DNA of 64,000 nt from Sphingomonas sp. NFR04 (lineage in GTDB: Bacteria; Pseudomonadota; Alphaproteobacteria; Sphingomonadales; Sphingomonadaceae), in assembly GCF_900114095.1 (NCBI RefSeq), contig NZ_FORV01000001.1, forward strand, positions 620,001 through 684,000, in the 5' to 3' direction. Positions 51,790 through 59,650 of this stretch are shown here, piece after piece. The stretch's first letter is position 1, and each line of letters begins with the position of its first letter. The position numbers and the translations under genes are program-made. A model generated the notes under the pieces. It was not told the DNA's origin. It made no database searches and worked only from the letters and a program-made list of their open reading frames with translations.

Positions 51790-52935
51790 ATGAAAATGGC
51801 ACAGGTCCGCAAAAAGCTGTTCGTCGTCTTCGGCACACGTCCCGAAGCCATCAAGCTGTTCCCGGTGATCCGCGCGCTGCAGAGCATAGCGGAATTCGAG
51901 GTCGTCACCTGCGTGACCGCGCAGCATCGCGGCCTGCTCGACCAGGTGCTGGCGATCGCCGGGATCACCCCGGACATCGATCTCGACCTGATGACCCCGG
52001 GCCAGTCGCTCGACGCGCTGACGGTGCGGCTGCTGACCGGCATCGGCGGCGCGCTCGATTCGGTGCGGCCCGACCGGGTGATTGTGCAGGGCGACACTGC
52101 CACCGCGATGGTAGGCGCGCTGGCCGCCTATTATCGCAAGATCCCCGTCAGCCATGTCGAGGCGGGGCTGCGCTCGGGCGACATCTACCAGCCCTGGCCG
52201 GAGGAAGTGAACCGTCGGATCGTCGCGCCGATCGCCGACCAGCATTTCGCCCCGACCGAGACCGCGGCCAACGCACTGCGCGACGAGAATGTGCCCGCCA
52301 CCACGATCCATGTCACCGGCAACACGGTGATCGACGCGCTGCTCGCTACGCAAGAGCGGATCGCGGCTGCGCCCGACATGGCCGCGGGCCTCGATCCGAT
52401 CGCCACGCGCTTCGCGGGCAAGCGAATCGTGCTCGTCACCACCCATCGCCGCGAGAATTTCGGCGGGGGCATGGCCGCGATCGCCGATGCACTTCGCCGC
52501 ATTGCAGCACGACCCGACGTCGCCATCCTTTTTCCGGTGCACCCCAATCCCAATGTCGTCGCGGTGATGGATGCGGCGCTGGGCGACCAGCCCAACATCG
52601 CGCGGATCGATCCGCTCGATTACCCCCATTTCATCCGCGCGCTGGGCATGGCCGATCTGGTGCTCAGCGATTCGGGCGGGGTACAGGAAGAAGCCCCCGC
52701 GCTCGGCAAGCCGGTGCTGGTGATGCGCGAGACCACGGAGCGGCCCGAGGGCGTCACCGCCGGCACCGCGCGGCTGGTCGGCACCGATGCCGATCGCATC
52801 GTCGAGGAGGTCTCCCGCCTGCTCGACGACCGCGAGACCCATGCCGCGATGGCCCGCGCGCACAACCCGTTCGGCGACGGCCATGCCGCCGCCCGCATCG
52901 CCGACATCATCCGCGCGGGGTTCGGCCTCGCCTGA
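51790..52935 (+). CDS. wecB: UDP-N-acetylglucosamine 2-epimerase
   Basis: WecB interconverts UDP-GlcNAc and UDP-ManNAc. The 381-residue protein has KKLFVVFGTRPEAIKLFPVI, TAQHRGLLDQVL, VQGDTATAMVGALAAYY, SHVEAGLRSGD, EEVNRRIVAPIADQHFAPTE and GGVQEEAPALGKPVLVMRET, the full set of family motifs. It is the first of two genes (wecB, wecC) for UDP-ManNAcA. A third residue pair at the N-terminus (MKMAQV) offers a second ATG. Confidence 0.95.
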   Translation: MKMAQVRKKLFVVFGTRPEAIKLFPVIRALQSIAEFEVVTCVTAQHRGLLDQVLAIAGITPDIDLDLMTPGQSLDALTVRLLTGIGGALDSVRPDRVIVQGDTATAMVGALAAYYRKIPVSHVEAGLRSGDIYQPWPEEVNRRIVAPIADQHFAPTETAANALRDENVPATTIHVTGNTVIDALLATQERIAAAPDMAAGLDPIATRFAGKRIVLVTTHRRENFGGGMAAIADALRRIAARPDVAILFPVHPNPNVVAVMDAALGDQPNIARIDPLDYPHFIRALGMADLVLSDSGGVQEEAPALGKPVLVMRETTERPEGVTAGTARLVGTDADRIVEEVSRLLDDRETHAAMARAHNPFGDGHAAARIADIIRAGFGLA

Positions 52936-53002
52936 GCCGTCTTCCGATATTTTAACGCCTCTCTGCCATGGTCGCGGCTCCTGATTTCGCGCGGAGTTTG
53001 CG

Positions 53003-54301
53003 ATGCTTGTCACCACGGAGCCGAAAGTCGCAGTGCTCGGCCTCGGCTATATCGGGCTCCCCACCGCAGCGGTGATCGCGCGGACCGGGGCGCAGGTGCT
53101 CGGCATCGATGTCGATGCGGGCGTGGTCGAGACCGTGAACTCCGGCCGGGTGCATATCGAGGAAATCGATCTTGACGGCCTCGTCTCGGGCGTGGTCGCG
53201 CGGGGCAATCTCCGCGCGGCGCTCGCGATCGAGCCTTCGGACGTCTTCGTCATCGCGGTGCCAACGCCGTTCGGCGCCAACCATGCGCCGGACATCGGCT
53301 ATGTCCTGCAGGCGGCGACCAGCATCGCGACGGTGCTCAAGCCGGGCGACGTGGTGATCCTCGAATCCACCTCCCCCGTCGGCACCACCGAGAAGGTGGC
53401 CGAATTGCTCGCCCAGCTGCGTCCCGACCTCAAGATACCCGGGCAGAGCAGCGGCAGCGCGGACATCGCTATCGCCTATTGCCCGGAGCGGGTGCTGCCC
53501 GGCCGCATCCTGGTCGAGCTGATCGACAACGACCGGGTGATCGGCGGCATCACCCCGCGCTGCGCACGCAAGGCGCTGCATTTCTACCGCCGCTTCGTGC
53601 GCGGTGCCTGCGTCACCACCACCGCGCGGGCGGCGGAGATGACCAAGCTGACCGAGAATGCGTTCCGCGACGTCAACATTGCCTTCGCCAACGAACTGTC
53701 GATCCTGGCCGAGGGCATGGGCGTCGACGTGTGGGAGGTGATCCGCCTCGCCAACCGCCACCCGCGCGTCAACATCCTCTCGCCCGGCCCGGGCGTCGGC
53801 GGCCATTGCATCGCGGTGGACCCGTGGTTCCTGGTCCACTCGAATCCCGCGCAGAGCCCGCTGATCCGCACCGCACGCGAAGTGAACGACGGCAAGGTCA
53901 TGCACACGATTGCCCGGGCCGATGCGCTGATCGCGCGGCTACCGGGCGCGCCGATCGCTTGCCTGGGCCTCGCCTTCAAGGCCAATATCGACGATTTCCG
54001 GGAGAGCCCCGCGCTCAAGGTGGCGCAAGCGATCGCCGAGCGGCATGGCCCCCGCGTCCGCATCGTCGAGCCCTATGCGCAGGCGCTGCCCCCTGCCCTT
54101 GCCGCGACGGGCGCATCGCTGACCGACATCGACAGCGCGATCGAGAGCTGCCCGATCTTCATCGTGCTGGTGGATCACGACCTGTTCAAGTCGGTGCCGA
54201 TCGACGAGCGCGCGGGCAAGCTGGTCTACGACACGCGCGGCATCTGGCCGGACCAGCCCGCGCCGGAGAGCATCGCCGCCGGCCTGCGCCTCGCCGGGTG
54301 A
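53003..54301 (+). CDS. wecC: UDP-N-acetyl-D-mannosamine dehydrogenase
   Basis: The 432-residue dehydrogenase has KVAVLGLGYIGLPTAAVIAR (NAD binding), ILESTSPVGTTEKVAEL, AYCPERVLPGRILVELIDND, MTKLTENAFRDVNIAFANEL and the active-site GPGVGGHCIAVDPWFLV. YCPERVLPG and GHCIAVDPWF point to WecC (UDP-ManNAc to UDP-ManNAcA) rather than the WbpA type upstream. With wecB it gives UDP-ManNAcA, as used in enterobacterial-type common antigen or capsule. The stop overlaps the phosphatase start (GTGA). Confidence 0.92.
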   Translation: MLVTTEPKVAVLGLGYIGLPTAAVIARTGAQVLGIDVDAGVVETVNSGRVHIEEIDLDGLVSGVVARGNLRAALAIEPSDVFVIAVPTPFGANHAPDIGYVLQAATSIATVLKPGDVVILESTSPVGTTEKVAELLAQLRPDLKIPGQSSGSADIAIAYCPERVLPGRILVELIDNDRVIGGITPRCARKALHFYRRFVRGACVTTTARAAEMTKLTENAFRDVNIAFANELSILAEGMGVDVWEVIRLANRHPRVNILSPGPGVGGHCIAVDPWFLVHSNPAQSPLIRTAREVNDGKVMHTIARADALIARLPGAPIACLGLAFKANIDDFRESPALKVAQAIAERHGPRVRIVEPYAQALPPALAATGASLTDIDSAIESCPIFIVLVDHDLFKSVPIDERAGKLVYDTRGIWPDQPAPESIAAGLRLAG

Positions 54302-55056
54302 ACAGGCTCACCGCGCTGTTCCGCCGCGCCGAGCCGCCGGCCTATGCGCTGCCGGCCGACACCCGCGCCTATGCGATCGGCGATGCCCACGGCCGGCGCG
54401 ACCTGCTCGACGCGTTGCTCGCGCGGATCGATGCGGAACGGGCCGCCGATCCCCGCCCCCGCGAGCATCTGATCCTGCTCGGCGACCTGATCGATCGCGG
54501 CCCGGACTCGCGCGGCGTGCTCGACCTGCTGCTCGAACGACAAGCCGCAGACCCGAGCCTGACGATCCTCGGCGGCAATCACGAGGCGATGCTGGTCGCG
54601 ATGCTCGACGGCAATCTGCGCGATCTCGAAAGCTGGCTGCACTTCGGCGGGGAGGAATGCGCCGTCAGCTACGGGCTCGATCCGATCGCGCTGCTCGCCG
54701 ATCCCGCAGAAGCGCCGCGGCTGCTCCGGGCAGCGATTCCCGACGCGCATGCGGCACTGCTCCGCGCGCTGCCCGACTCGCTCCGGGTCGGTGACGTGCT
54801 GTTCGTCCATGCCGGGATCCGGCCGGGCGTTGCGCTGGACGCGCAGGACCCGCAGGACCTGCGCTGGATCCGCGCGCCGTTCCTACGCAGCACCGCCGAT
54901 CATGGCGTGCTCGTCGTCCATGGCCACACGGTCGTCGGCGAGCCCGAAATCCATCCGAACCGAATCGCAATCGACACGGGGGCCAGCGCCACCGGCCGGC
55001 TTACTGCGCTCTGCCTTGACGGCACCGAGCGCCGCTTCCTCGCCACCGCCGCCTGA
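54298..55056 (+). CDS. metallophosphatase (Ser/Thr phosphatase or ApaH-like)
   Basis: The 252-residue protein has the metallophosphoesterase signature: AIGDAHGRRDLLD, LLGDLIDRGPDSRG, GGNHEAMLVAML, LFVHAGIRPG and VVHGHTVVG. These supply the metal ligands Asp, His, Asp, Asn, His and His. The sequence is closer to the Ser/Thr (PrpA-like) and ApaH families than to Mre11-like ones. The start is GTG at 54298, overlapping wecC. Substrate is unknown. A bidirectional terminator follows. Confidence 0.9.
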   Translation: MNRLTALFRRAEPPAYALPADTRAYAIGDAHGRRDLLDALLARIDAERAADPRPREHLILLGDLIDRGPDSRGVLDLLLERQAADPSLTILGGNHEAMLVAMLDGNLRDLESWLHFGGEECAVSYGLDPIALLADPAEAPRLLRAAIPDAHAALLRALPDSLRVGDVLFVHAGIRPGVALDAQDPQDLRWIRAPFLRSTADHGVLVVHGHTVVGEPEIHPNRIAIDTGASATGRLTALCLDGTERRFLATAA

Positions 55057-55067
55057 CGCGCACACGA

Positions 55068-55098
55068 AAAAGCCCGCGAGGATCACTCGCGGGCTTTT
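55068..55098. terminator. bidirectional intrinsic terminator
   Basis: AAAAGCCCGCGAG pairs perfectly with CTCGCGGGCTTTT around a GATCA loop, with A/T tracts on both sides, between the convergent phosphatase and FKBP genes. Confidence 0.92.
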
Positions 55099-55122
55099 CG
55101 AACTACGGCAATCGGAAGCTGC

Positions 55123-55710
55123 TTACTGGGCCGGCGCTTCGCCTGCGCCCTGCGGCATGCCGCCACCCTGCTGCTGCTGCATCATCATCTGGCGGATGAT
55201 CGCGGCAGGCACCAGTTCCTGCATGGTGACGTCGAAGATCAGCACCTGGTCGGACAGCTCGTTCTGCTGGCCGCCCTCGGCGCCGTAACCCAGCTTCGGC
55301 GGGAGCCAGAAGCGATAATGGGCGCCCTTCTTCATCAGCTTCACGCCCTCGGTGAAGCCCGGGATCATCGGCTGGCCAATCTGGAAGCGCATCGGCGTCT
55401 TCGGCTGGAATTCCTTGCCGCTGCGCAGCACGCCGCGGATCTCGGTGACGACACCATCCTGCTCGGCAGGGGTGGCGCCGCTTCCGGCCTCGATCACCTG
55501 ATACTGCAGGCCCGACGGGGTGGTCTGGATGCCCGACTGGTTCTTGTGCCACGCCATGAACGCGTCGGCATCGAGATGCGACGCGGCGGGCGTGCGCGTG
55601 CCGGTCCAGGCAAGTGCGGCGGCGATAGCAGCCGCTGCCAGCACCCCCAACCAGATCCAGAGCTTGTAGCTGCCCTTGACGGGCTGGAGCGGAACGGCGG
55701 TCACCGACAT
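55123..55710 (-). CDS. FKBP-type peptidyl-prolyl isomerase, membrane-anchored
   Basis: The 195-residue protein has a single N-terminal membrane helix (LWIWLGVLAAAAIAAALAWT), then an alpha-helical segment and an FKBP domain (about 65-170). The domain includes GLQYQVIEAGSGATPAEQDG, the active-site region MIPGFTEGVKLMKKGAHYRF and LPPKLGYGAEG. This is the layout of periplasmic FkpA/FklB-like isomerases that assist folding. The C-terminus is Gln- and Gly-rich (QQQQGGGMPQGAG). Transcribed after rpsU but separated by its terminator. Confidence 0.92.
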   Translation of the reverse strand: MSVTAVPLQPVKGSYKLWIWLGVLAAAAIAAALAWTGTRTPAASHLDADAFMAWHKNQSGIQTTPSGLQYQVIEAGSGATPAEQDGVVTEIRGVLRSGKEFQPKTPMRFQIGQPMIPGFTEGVKLMKKGAHYRFWLPPKLGYGAEGGQQNELSDQVLIFDVTMQELVPAAIIRQMMMQQQQGGGMPQGAGEAPAQ

Positions 55711-55762
55711 GATCGGACTCCGGCGGGGAAGGCATCCCCGTTTATGTAGGAAACAGAAATAA

Positions 55763-55789
55763 CGGCGCGCGCTGATTCAACGCGCGCCG
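55763..55789 (-). terminator. terminator downstream of rpsU
   Basis: CGGCGCGCG pairs perfectly with CGCGCGCCG over a 9-base loop. On the minus strand it is followed by TTATTTCTGTTTCC. It starts 9 bases after the rpsU stop. Confidence 0.65.
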
Positions 55790-55797
55790 GACAGGCC

Positions 55798-56004
55798 TCA
55801 ACGGGCGCTGTCGCGCTCCATGCGCTTGCGCTCCAGCTTGCGGGCGCGACGCACGGCGGCGGCACGCTCGCGAGCGCGCTTCTCGCTCGGCTTTTCATAG
55901 TGACGGCGCAGCTTCATCTCGCGATAGACGCCTTCACGCTGCAGCTTCTTCTTGAGCGCCCGCAGCGCCTGGTCGACGTTGTTGTCGCGAACGATGATTT
56001 GCAT
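55798..56004 (-). CDS. rpsU: 30S ribosomal protein S21
   Basis: The 68-residue basic protein begins [20 protein letters not shown] and continues with [20 protein letters not shown] and an Arg/Lys-rich end, matching S21. It sits on the small subunit near the anti-Shine-Dalgarno end of 16S rRNA. A 222-base gap upstream separates it from the divergent response regulator and must hold both promoters; I see no clear -35/-10 pair there. Confidence 0.96.
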   Translation of the reverse strand: MQIIVRDNNVDQALRALKKKLQREGVYREMKLRRHYEKPSEKRARERAAAVRRARKLERKRMERDSAR

Positions 56005-56226
56005 AAAGTCGTACAGCTCCGATCAAACTCAATAGCAAGGGGCCGCCGAAACCAAAGGTACGGCGTCGAACGGGCCTCCTATCAGCGCCTGTTCGATTCT
56101 TCAAGCAAAAGCGTGCGTGGCGGCTGCCCGTCCGACGAATAGATTGGCCCCATCGCCGAAAACCGGATTACAGCAGATTGCAGCGCTGCAACCCGGCCGA
56201 TAGGTTCGGGTCGCAATACCCACTTC

Positions 56227-56964
56227 ATGATGCAGTCAGCCCCCGCATTGGACCTAGAGACCCGCCTCCTCATCGTCGACGACGATCCCGGCATCCGCGA
56301 GCTCACCGCCGCGTTCCTTGCGCAGCACGGCTATGCCGTCGACACGGCCGAGGACGCGACCACGATGCGCGCGGCGATCGCGGCCAACAGCTATGCGCTG
56401 GTGGTGCTCGACCTGATGATGCCTGGCGAGGACGGTCTCTCGATCCTGCGCACCATGGACCGCCAGGCAGGCCCCGCGGTGATTCTCCACTCGGTGCTGA
56501 GCGAGGATATCGATCGCATCGTCGGGCTGGAAATGGGTGCCGACGATTATATCGCCAAGCCCGCCAACCCGCGCGAACTGCTGGCGCGGATCCGCTCGGT
56601 GCTGCGTCGCGCCGTCGCCACGCCAGCCGTGACCGGCACGCTGGAGCGCAGCTTCCTGCGCTTCGCCGGCTGGCGGCTCGATCCGGTCGGCCGGCAGCTC
56701 TATGATCCCGAAGGCGTGCTGATCAACCTTTCGGACGGGGAGTTCCGGCTGCTGCTCGCGCTGGTCGAGCGCCCGCGCCGGGTACTAACCCGCGACGCCC
56801 TGCTCGATTATTCGCGCGGCGCGCATGCCGAGCATTTCGACCGCGCGATCGACGTGCAGATGAGCCGGCTGAGGAAGAAGCTCGCCCGTTCCGACGCCGA
56901 CGAGCTGATCCGCACCATCCGCAACGAAGGCTATATGTTCGTCGCCGAGGTCTCCACCAAGTGA
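56227..56964 (+). CDS. OmpR-family response regulator
   Basis: The 245-residue protein has a receiver domain (Asp pair 18-20, phospho-Asp62 in VVLDLMMPGEDG, Lys in AKPAN) and a C-terminal winged-helix domain. The output domain shows GWRLDPVGRQLYDPEGVLI, LSDGEFRLLLALVERPRRVL and ALLDYSRGAHAEHFDRAIDV. The recognition helix region ends VQMSRLRKKL. The downstream sensor kinase starts within its last codons (GTGA overlap), so they form a cognate pair. Stimulus is unknown. Confidence 0.93.
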   Translation: MMQSAPALDLETRLLIVDDDPGIRELTAAFLAQHGYAVDTAEDATTMRAAIAANSYALVVLDLMMPGEDGLSILRTMDRQAGPAVILHSVLSEDIDRIVGLEMGADDYIAKPANPRELLARIRSVLRRAVATPAVTGTLERSFLRFAGWRLDPVGRQLYDPEGVLINLSDGEFRLLLALVERPRRVLTRDALLDYSRGAHAEHFDRAIDVQMSRLRKKLARSDADELIRTIRNEGYMFVAEVSTK

Positions 56965-58241
56965 TCGGACGCCCGGCATCGATCGTGGTGCCGATGATGC
57001 TGTTCGCCATCACCTCGGCGGCGGTGGTGATGCTGGTGCAGTTCGCCATGGTGTTTCGCGGCCCGCCCCCCGGCTTCGGCCCGATCCCGATCGCGCGCGT
57101 GGCCGATGCGCTGCGCAGCGGCCACGCGCCTGCGCGCATCCATGGCGAGGCGATTCATCTCTATTTCGCCGACACCGATCGCTTCGGCCGCAGCGACGAA
57201 CGCGCCTTTCCGGAGCGCGACCAGGCGATCGCCGCGCTGATCCCTGCGCCGGCGGACAGCGTACGCGGCTATTATGAATGGCCGACCAGCGATCCCGACC
57301 AAGACATCCATGGCAGCTTCACGATCGGGCGGCGCACCGACAAGGGCTGGCTGGTCGCATCGGTCAGCCGGGCACCGACGCTGGGGCGCTGGCGAGTCGC
57401 GATCCTCCAATGGATGCTGCTCACGCTGGCTATCCTGTCGCTGCTCGCCTGGGCGGCGGCGCGGCGAATCTCTCGGCCGATCCGCCGGCTGGCAGAGGCG
57501 GCGAAGCGCGCGCGGCTCGGCGCACCCGAGGCGATCCCGCTCGACGGCCCGCGCGAGATTCGCGAACTCGGCCGCGCCATGGAGGCGATGCAGGCCCGCA
57601 TCCTCCAACAGGCGGAGAACCGCACGGTGATGTTGGCAGCGATGGCCCACGATCTCGGCACGCCGCTCTCCCGCCTCGCCTTCTGGATCGAGCAGCTGCC
57701 CGATACCGCCCGCGAACGCGCGGTGGCCGATATCGGCGAGATGCGCGCGATGCTTGCCGCGACGCTGCGCTTCACCCGCGACGATCGCACGCATGGCGAG
57801 ATGGTGCGGCTCGACCTGGGCACGCTGATCGACAGCCTGGCCGACGACCTGGCGACGGCGGGCACACCGGTGACGGTGGAGCCCGGCCCGCGCATGGTGC
57901 TGATCGGGGACGCGCAGGCGCTGCGGCGGCTGTTCGGCAACCTGATCGAGAACGCGGTCCGCTACGGCCATGTCGCGCGGATCAACTGGAGCATCCGGAG
58001 CGGGCACGGCGAGATCCACGTCGATGACGAGGGTCCCGGGTTCGATCTTTCGCGCGCCGAGAATCTGTTCGCGCCATTCGTGCGCGGTGAAAGCTCGCGC
58101 AATCGTGCGACGGGTGGCACGGGGCTGGGCCTGGCAATCGTGCGCTCGATCGTCGAACTCCACGGAGGCGAGGTGATGCTCGCCAACCGGCCCAGCGGCG
58201 CCGGTGGTCGGGTGCGGGTCCGCCTGCCGCTGGCAACCTGA
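56961..58241 (+). CDS. sensor histidine kinase (EnvZ-like)
   Basis: The 426-residue protein has an N-terminal helix (about 8-32), a periplasmic domain (33-145), a second helix (146-167), a HAMP domain and the kinase core. The H-box is MLAAMAHDLGTPLSRLAF (His230), where the usual Arg after HDL is Gly, and the ATPase region has RRLFGNLIENAVRYG, DDEGPGF and GGTGLGLAIVRSIVELHGGE. GTG start 56961 overlaps the regulator stop. The sensor domain shows no known family, so the signal is unknown. Confidence 0.92.
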   Translation: MIGRPASIVVPMMLFAITSAAVVMLVQFAMVFRGPPPGFGPIPIARVADALRSGHAPARIHGEAIHLYFADTDRFGRSDERAFPERDQAIAALIPAPADSVRGYYEWPTSDPDQDIHGSFTIGRRTDKGWLVASVSRAPTLGRWRVAILQWMLLTLAILSLLAWAAARRISRPIRRLAEAAKRARLGAPEAIPLDGPREIRELGRAMEAMQARILQQAENRTVMLAAMAHDLGTPLSRLAFWIEQLPDTARERAVADIGEMRAMLAATLRFTRDDRTHGEMVRLDLGTLIDSLADDLATAGTPVTVEPGPRMVLIGDAQALRRLFGNLIENAVRYGHVARINWSIRSGHGEIHVDDEGPGFDLSRAENLFAPFVRGESSRNRATGGTGLGLAIVRSIVELHGGEVMLANRPSGAGGRVRVRLPLAT

Positions 58242-58337
58242 CCGCAACACGCCGTCACGCCGCGACATTGGCCGGCGACGTTCCTGCCCCAGGGTAAGCC
58301 CAAGCCGCAGCCCCAACGGCGGCTCCGCGTCGCGCGT

Positions 58338-58440
58338 ACGGCTTTCCGCGCGATCGCAACTCCGCCTGCCGAGCGGCACGCCGCCCCCTGTGCGTGCCTT
58401 TCCGGCGGGCGGAGCTTTGCCGTACAGCCGGCCGATGGCC
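58338..58440 (+). repeat. degenerate direct repeat, left copy
   Basis: In the 409-base stretch after the kinase (58242-58650) I find no gene. Part of it, from CGGCTTTCCGCGCGATC to GGAGCTTTGCC...GATGGCC, aligns over about 100 bases with 59551-59650, the 3' end of the dioxygenase gene and the start of the MFS gene. The alignment includes a near-identical GCCTTTCCGGC...GGCGG...GCTTTGC core. The rest of the gap shows only a ribosome-binding-site-like AGGAGGG before the dioxygenase. Confidence 0.6.
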
Positions 58441-58650
58441 CCTGGTCGTGTCGGGCCCGCTTGGCCGCGGCATCCAGCTGCGGCGGATCCGCCAGCAAGC
58501 CCATGGAGCGCCAACCCGCATGACACCTCAACCGGCGGAGGGCATCATGCCATGGCTGTCGCTTGCAACATGAAGCAACAATGAAACCAGCGTGAAATCG
58601 GCATGAGATTTAGCCCGGGCACCTGATCCTTTCAGACAGGAGGGCAGGTT

Positions 58651-59553
58651 TTGAGCGATACCGATCAACACGATCACGGCCTCACGCAGGATCTGCGTGC
58701 CATGAACGCACTCGCCAGCAGGCGCCGCGCGCTTCGCTGGTTCACCGGCGCGGGCACGGCGGCCGTGCTGGCCGCATGCGACGGCGGCAGCAACGCCGCC
58801 GGCACCACCAGTGTCAGCGCCACACCGACGCCGACACCAACCCCGACTCCCACACCTACCCCCACGCCGACTCCGTCCGCCTCGAGCAGCGGCAGCTGCG
58901 TCGTGGACCCGACCGAGACGAACGGCCCCTACCCGGCCGACGGCACCAACACCGCCACGGGGCTCACCTCGAACGCGCTGACCGCGAGCAATGTCGTCCG
59001 CAGCGACATTCGTTCGAGCTTCATCGGCAGTTCGACGGCCGTCGCCGCCGGCGTCCAGCTGACGCTTACCTTGACGGTGGTGGACGTGAACACGGCTTGC
59101 GCGCCGCTGGCAGGCTATGCGGTGTACATCTGGCATTGCGACCGGGACGGAAAATACTCGCTCTATGATCTGCCGAGCGAGAGCTATCTGCGCGGAGTCG
59201 GCGTGACCGACGCCAACGGCCAGGTGCGCTTCACCACCATCTTCCCCGGCTGCTATGCCGGCCGCTGGCCGCACATCCATTTCGAGGTGTTCTCGAGCCT
59301 GGCGACCGCCACGAGCGGCCGCTACGCCACGCTGATCTCCCAGCTGGCGATGCCGGCTGAAACCTGCAGCACGGTCTACGCGTCGGCAACCGGCTACAGC
59401 TCGAGTCTGAGCAATCTGTCGGGCGTGTCGATCGCCCGCGACAATGTCTTCGGCGACAACAGTGCCGCTCAGATTGCCCAGCAGACACCCATAATGAGCG
59501 GCAGCATCGACGCCGGCTACACCGCGACCGCGGTGATCGGAATCGCGCGCTAG
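58651..59553 (+). CDS. intradiol dioxygenase-like lipoprotein with (Thr-Pro)n linker
   Basis: The 300-residue protein begins with TTG 58651 behind AGGAGGG. It has a twin-arginine-type signal (SRRRALRWFTGAGTAAVLAA) ending in a lipobox Cys at about 43, a linker of eight Thr-Pro pairs (58-73), and an intradiol dioxygenase-like beta-fold domain. Domain landmarks are DPTETNGPYPADG, VYIWHCDRDGKYSLYD, GVGVTDANGQVRFTTIFPG, and GCYAGRWPHIHFEV (Tyr200, His206 and His208 as likely iron ligands). Catechol ring cleavage is the family activity, but a secreted lipoprotein form may act on other substrates. The Tat route would fit a pre-folded iron enzyme. Confidence 0.85.
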   Translation: MSDTDQHDHGLTQDLRAMNALASRRRALRWFTGAGTAAVLAACDGGSNAAGTTSVSATPTPTPTPTPTPTPTPTPSASSSGSCVVDPTETNGPYPADGTNTATGLTSNALTASNVVRSDIRSSFIGSSTAVAAGVQLTLTLTVVDVNTACAPLAGYAVYIWHCDRDGKYSLYDLPSESYLRGVGVTDANGQVRFTTIFPGCYAGRWPHIHFEVFSSLATATSGRYATLISQLAMPAETCSTVYASATGYSSSLSNLSGVSIARDNVFGDNSAAQIAQQTPIMSGSIDAGYTATAVIGIAR

Positions 59554-59650
59554 GCTTGCCGCGCGATCTGCGCCGCCAGCCGAGGGGCAGCATCCCCCTG
59601 CATGCGCCTTTCCGGCTGGCGGCGCTTTGCTATAGACCGGGGCATGGCCC
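59551..59650 (+). repeat. degenerate direct repeat, right copy
   Basis: This stretch covers the end of the dioxygenase gene, the short intergenic segment and the MFS start. It matches 58338-58440 with scattered substitutions and small insertions or deletions: GCGCGATC, CCGCC, CCGAGNGGCA, CCCCCTG, GCCTTTCCGGC, GGCGG, GCTTTGC and ATGGCC are shared in order. Confidence 0.6.

Noticed and set aside
56931..58526. Long minus-strand open frame opposite the histidine kinase
   Set aside because: The kinase on the plus strand has full domain support. The antisense product has no family features and is a GC-related shadow.
58822..58880. CRISPR-like or satellite array
   Set aside because: The short tandem repeat has no spacers and lies in frame in a coding sequence, encoding Thr-Pro pairs.
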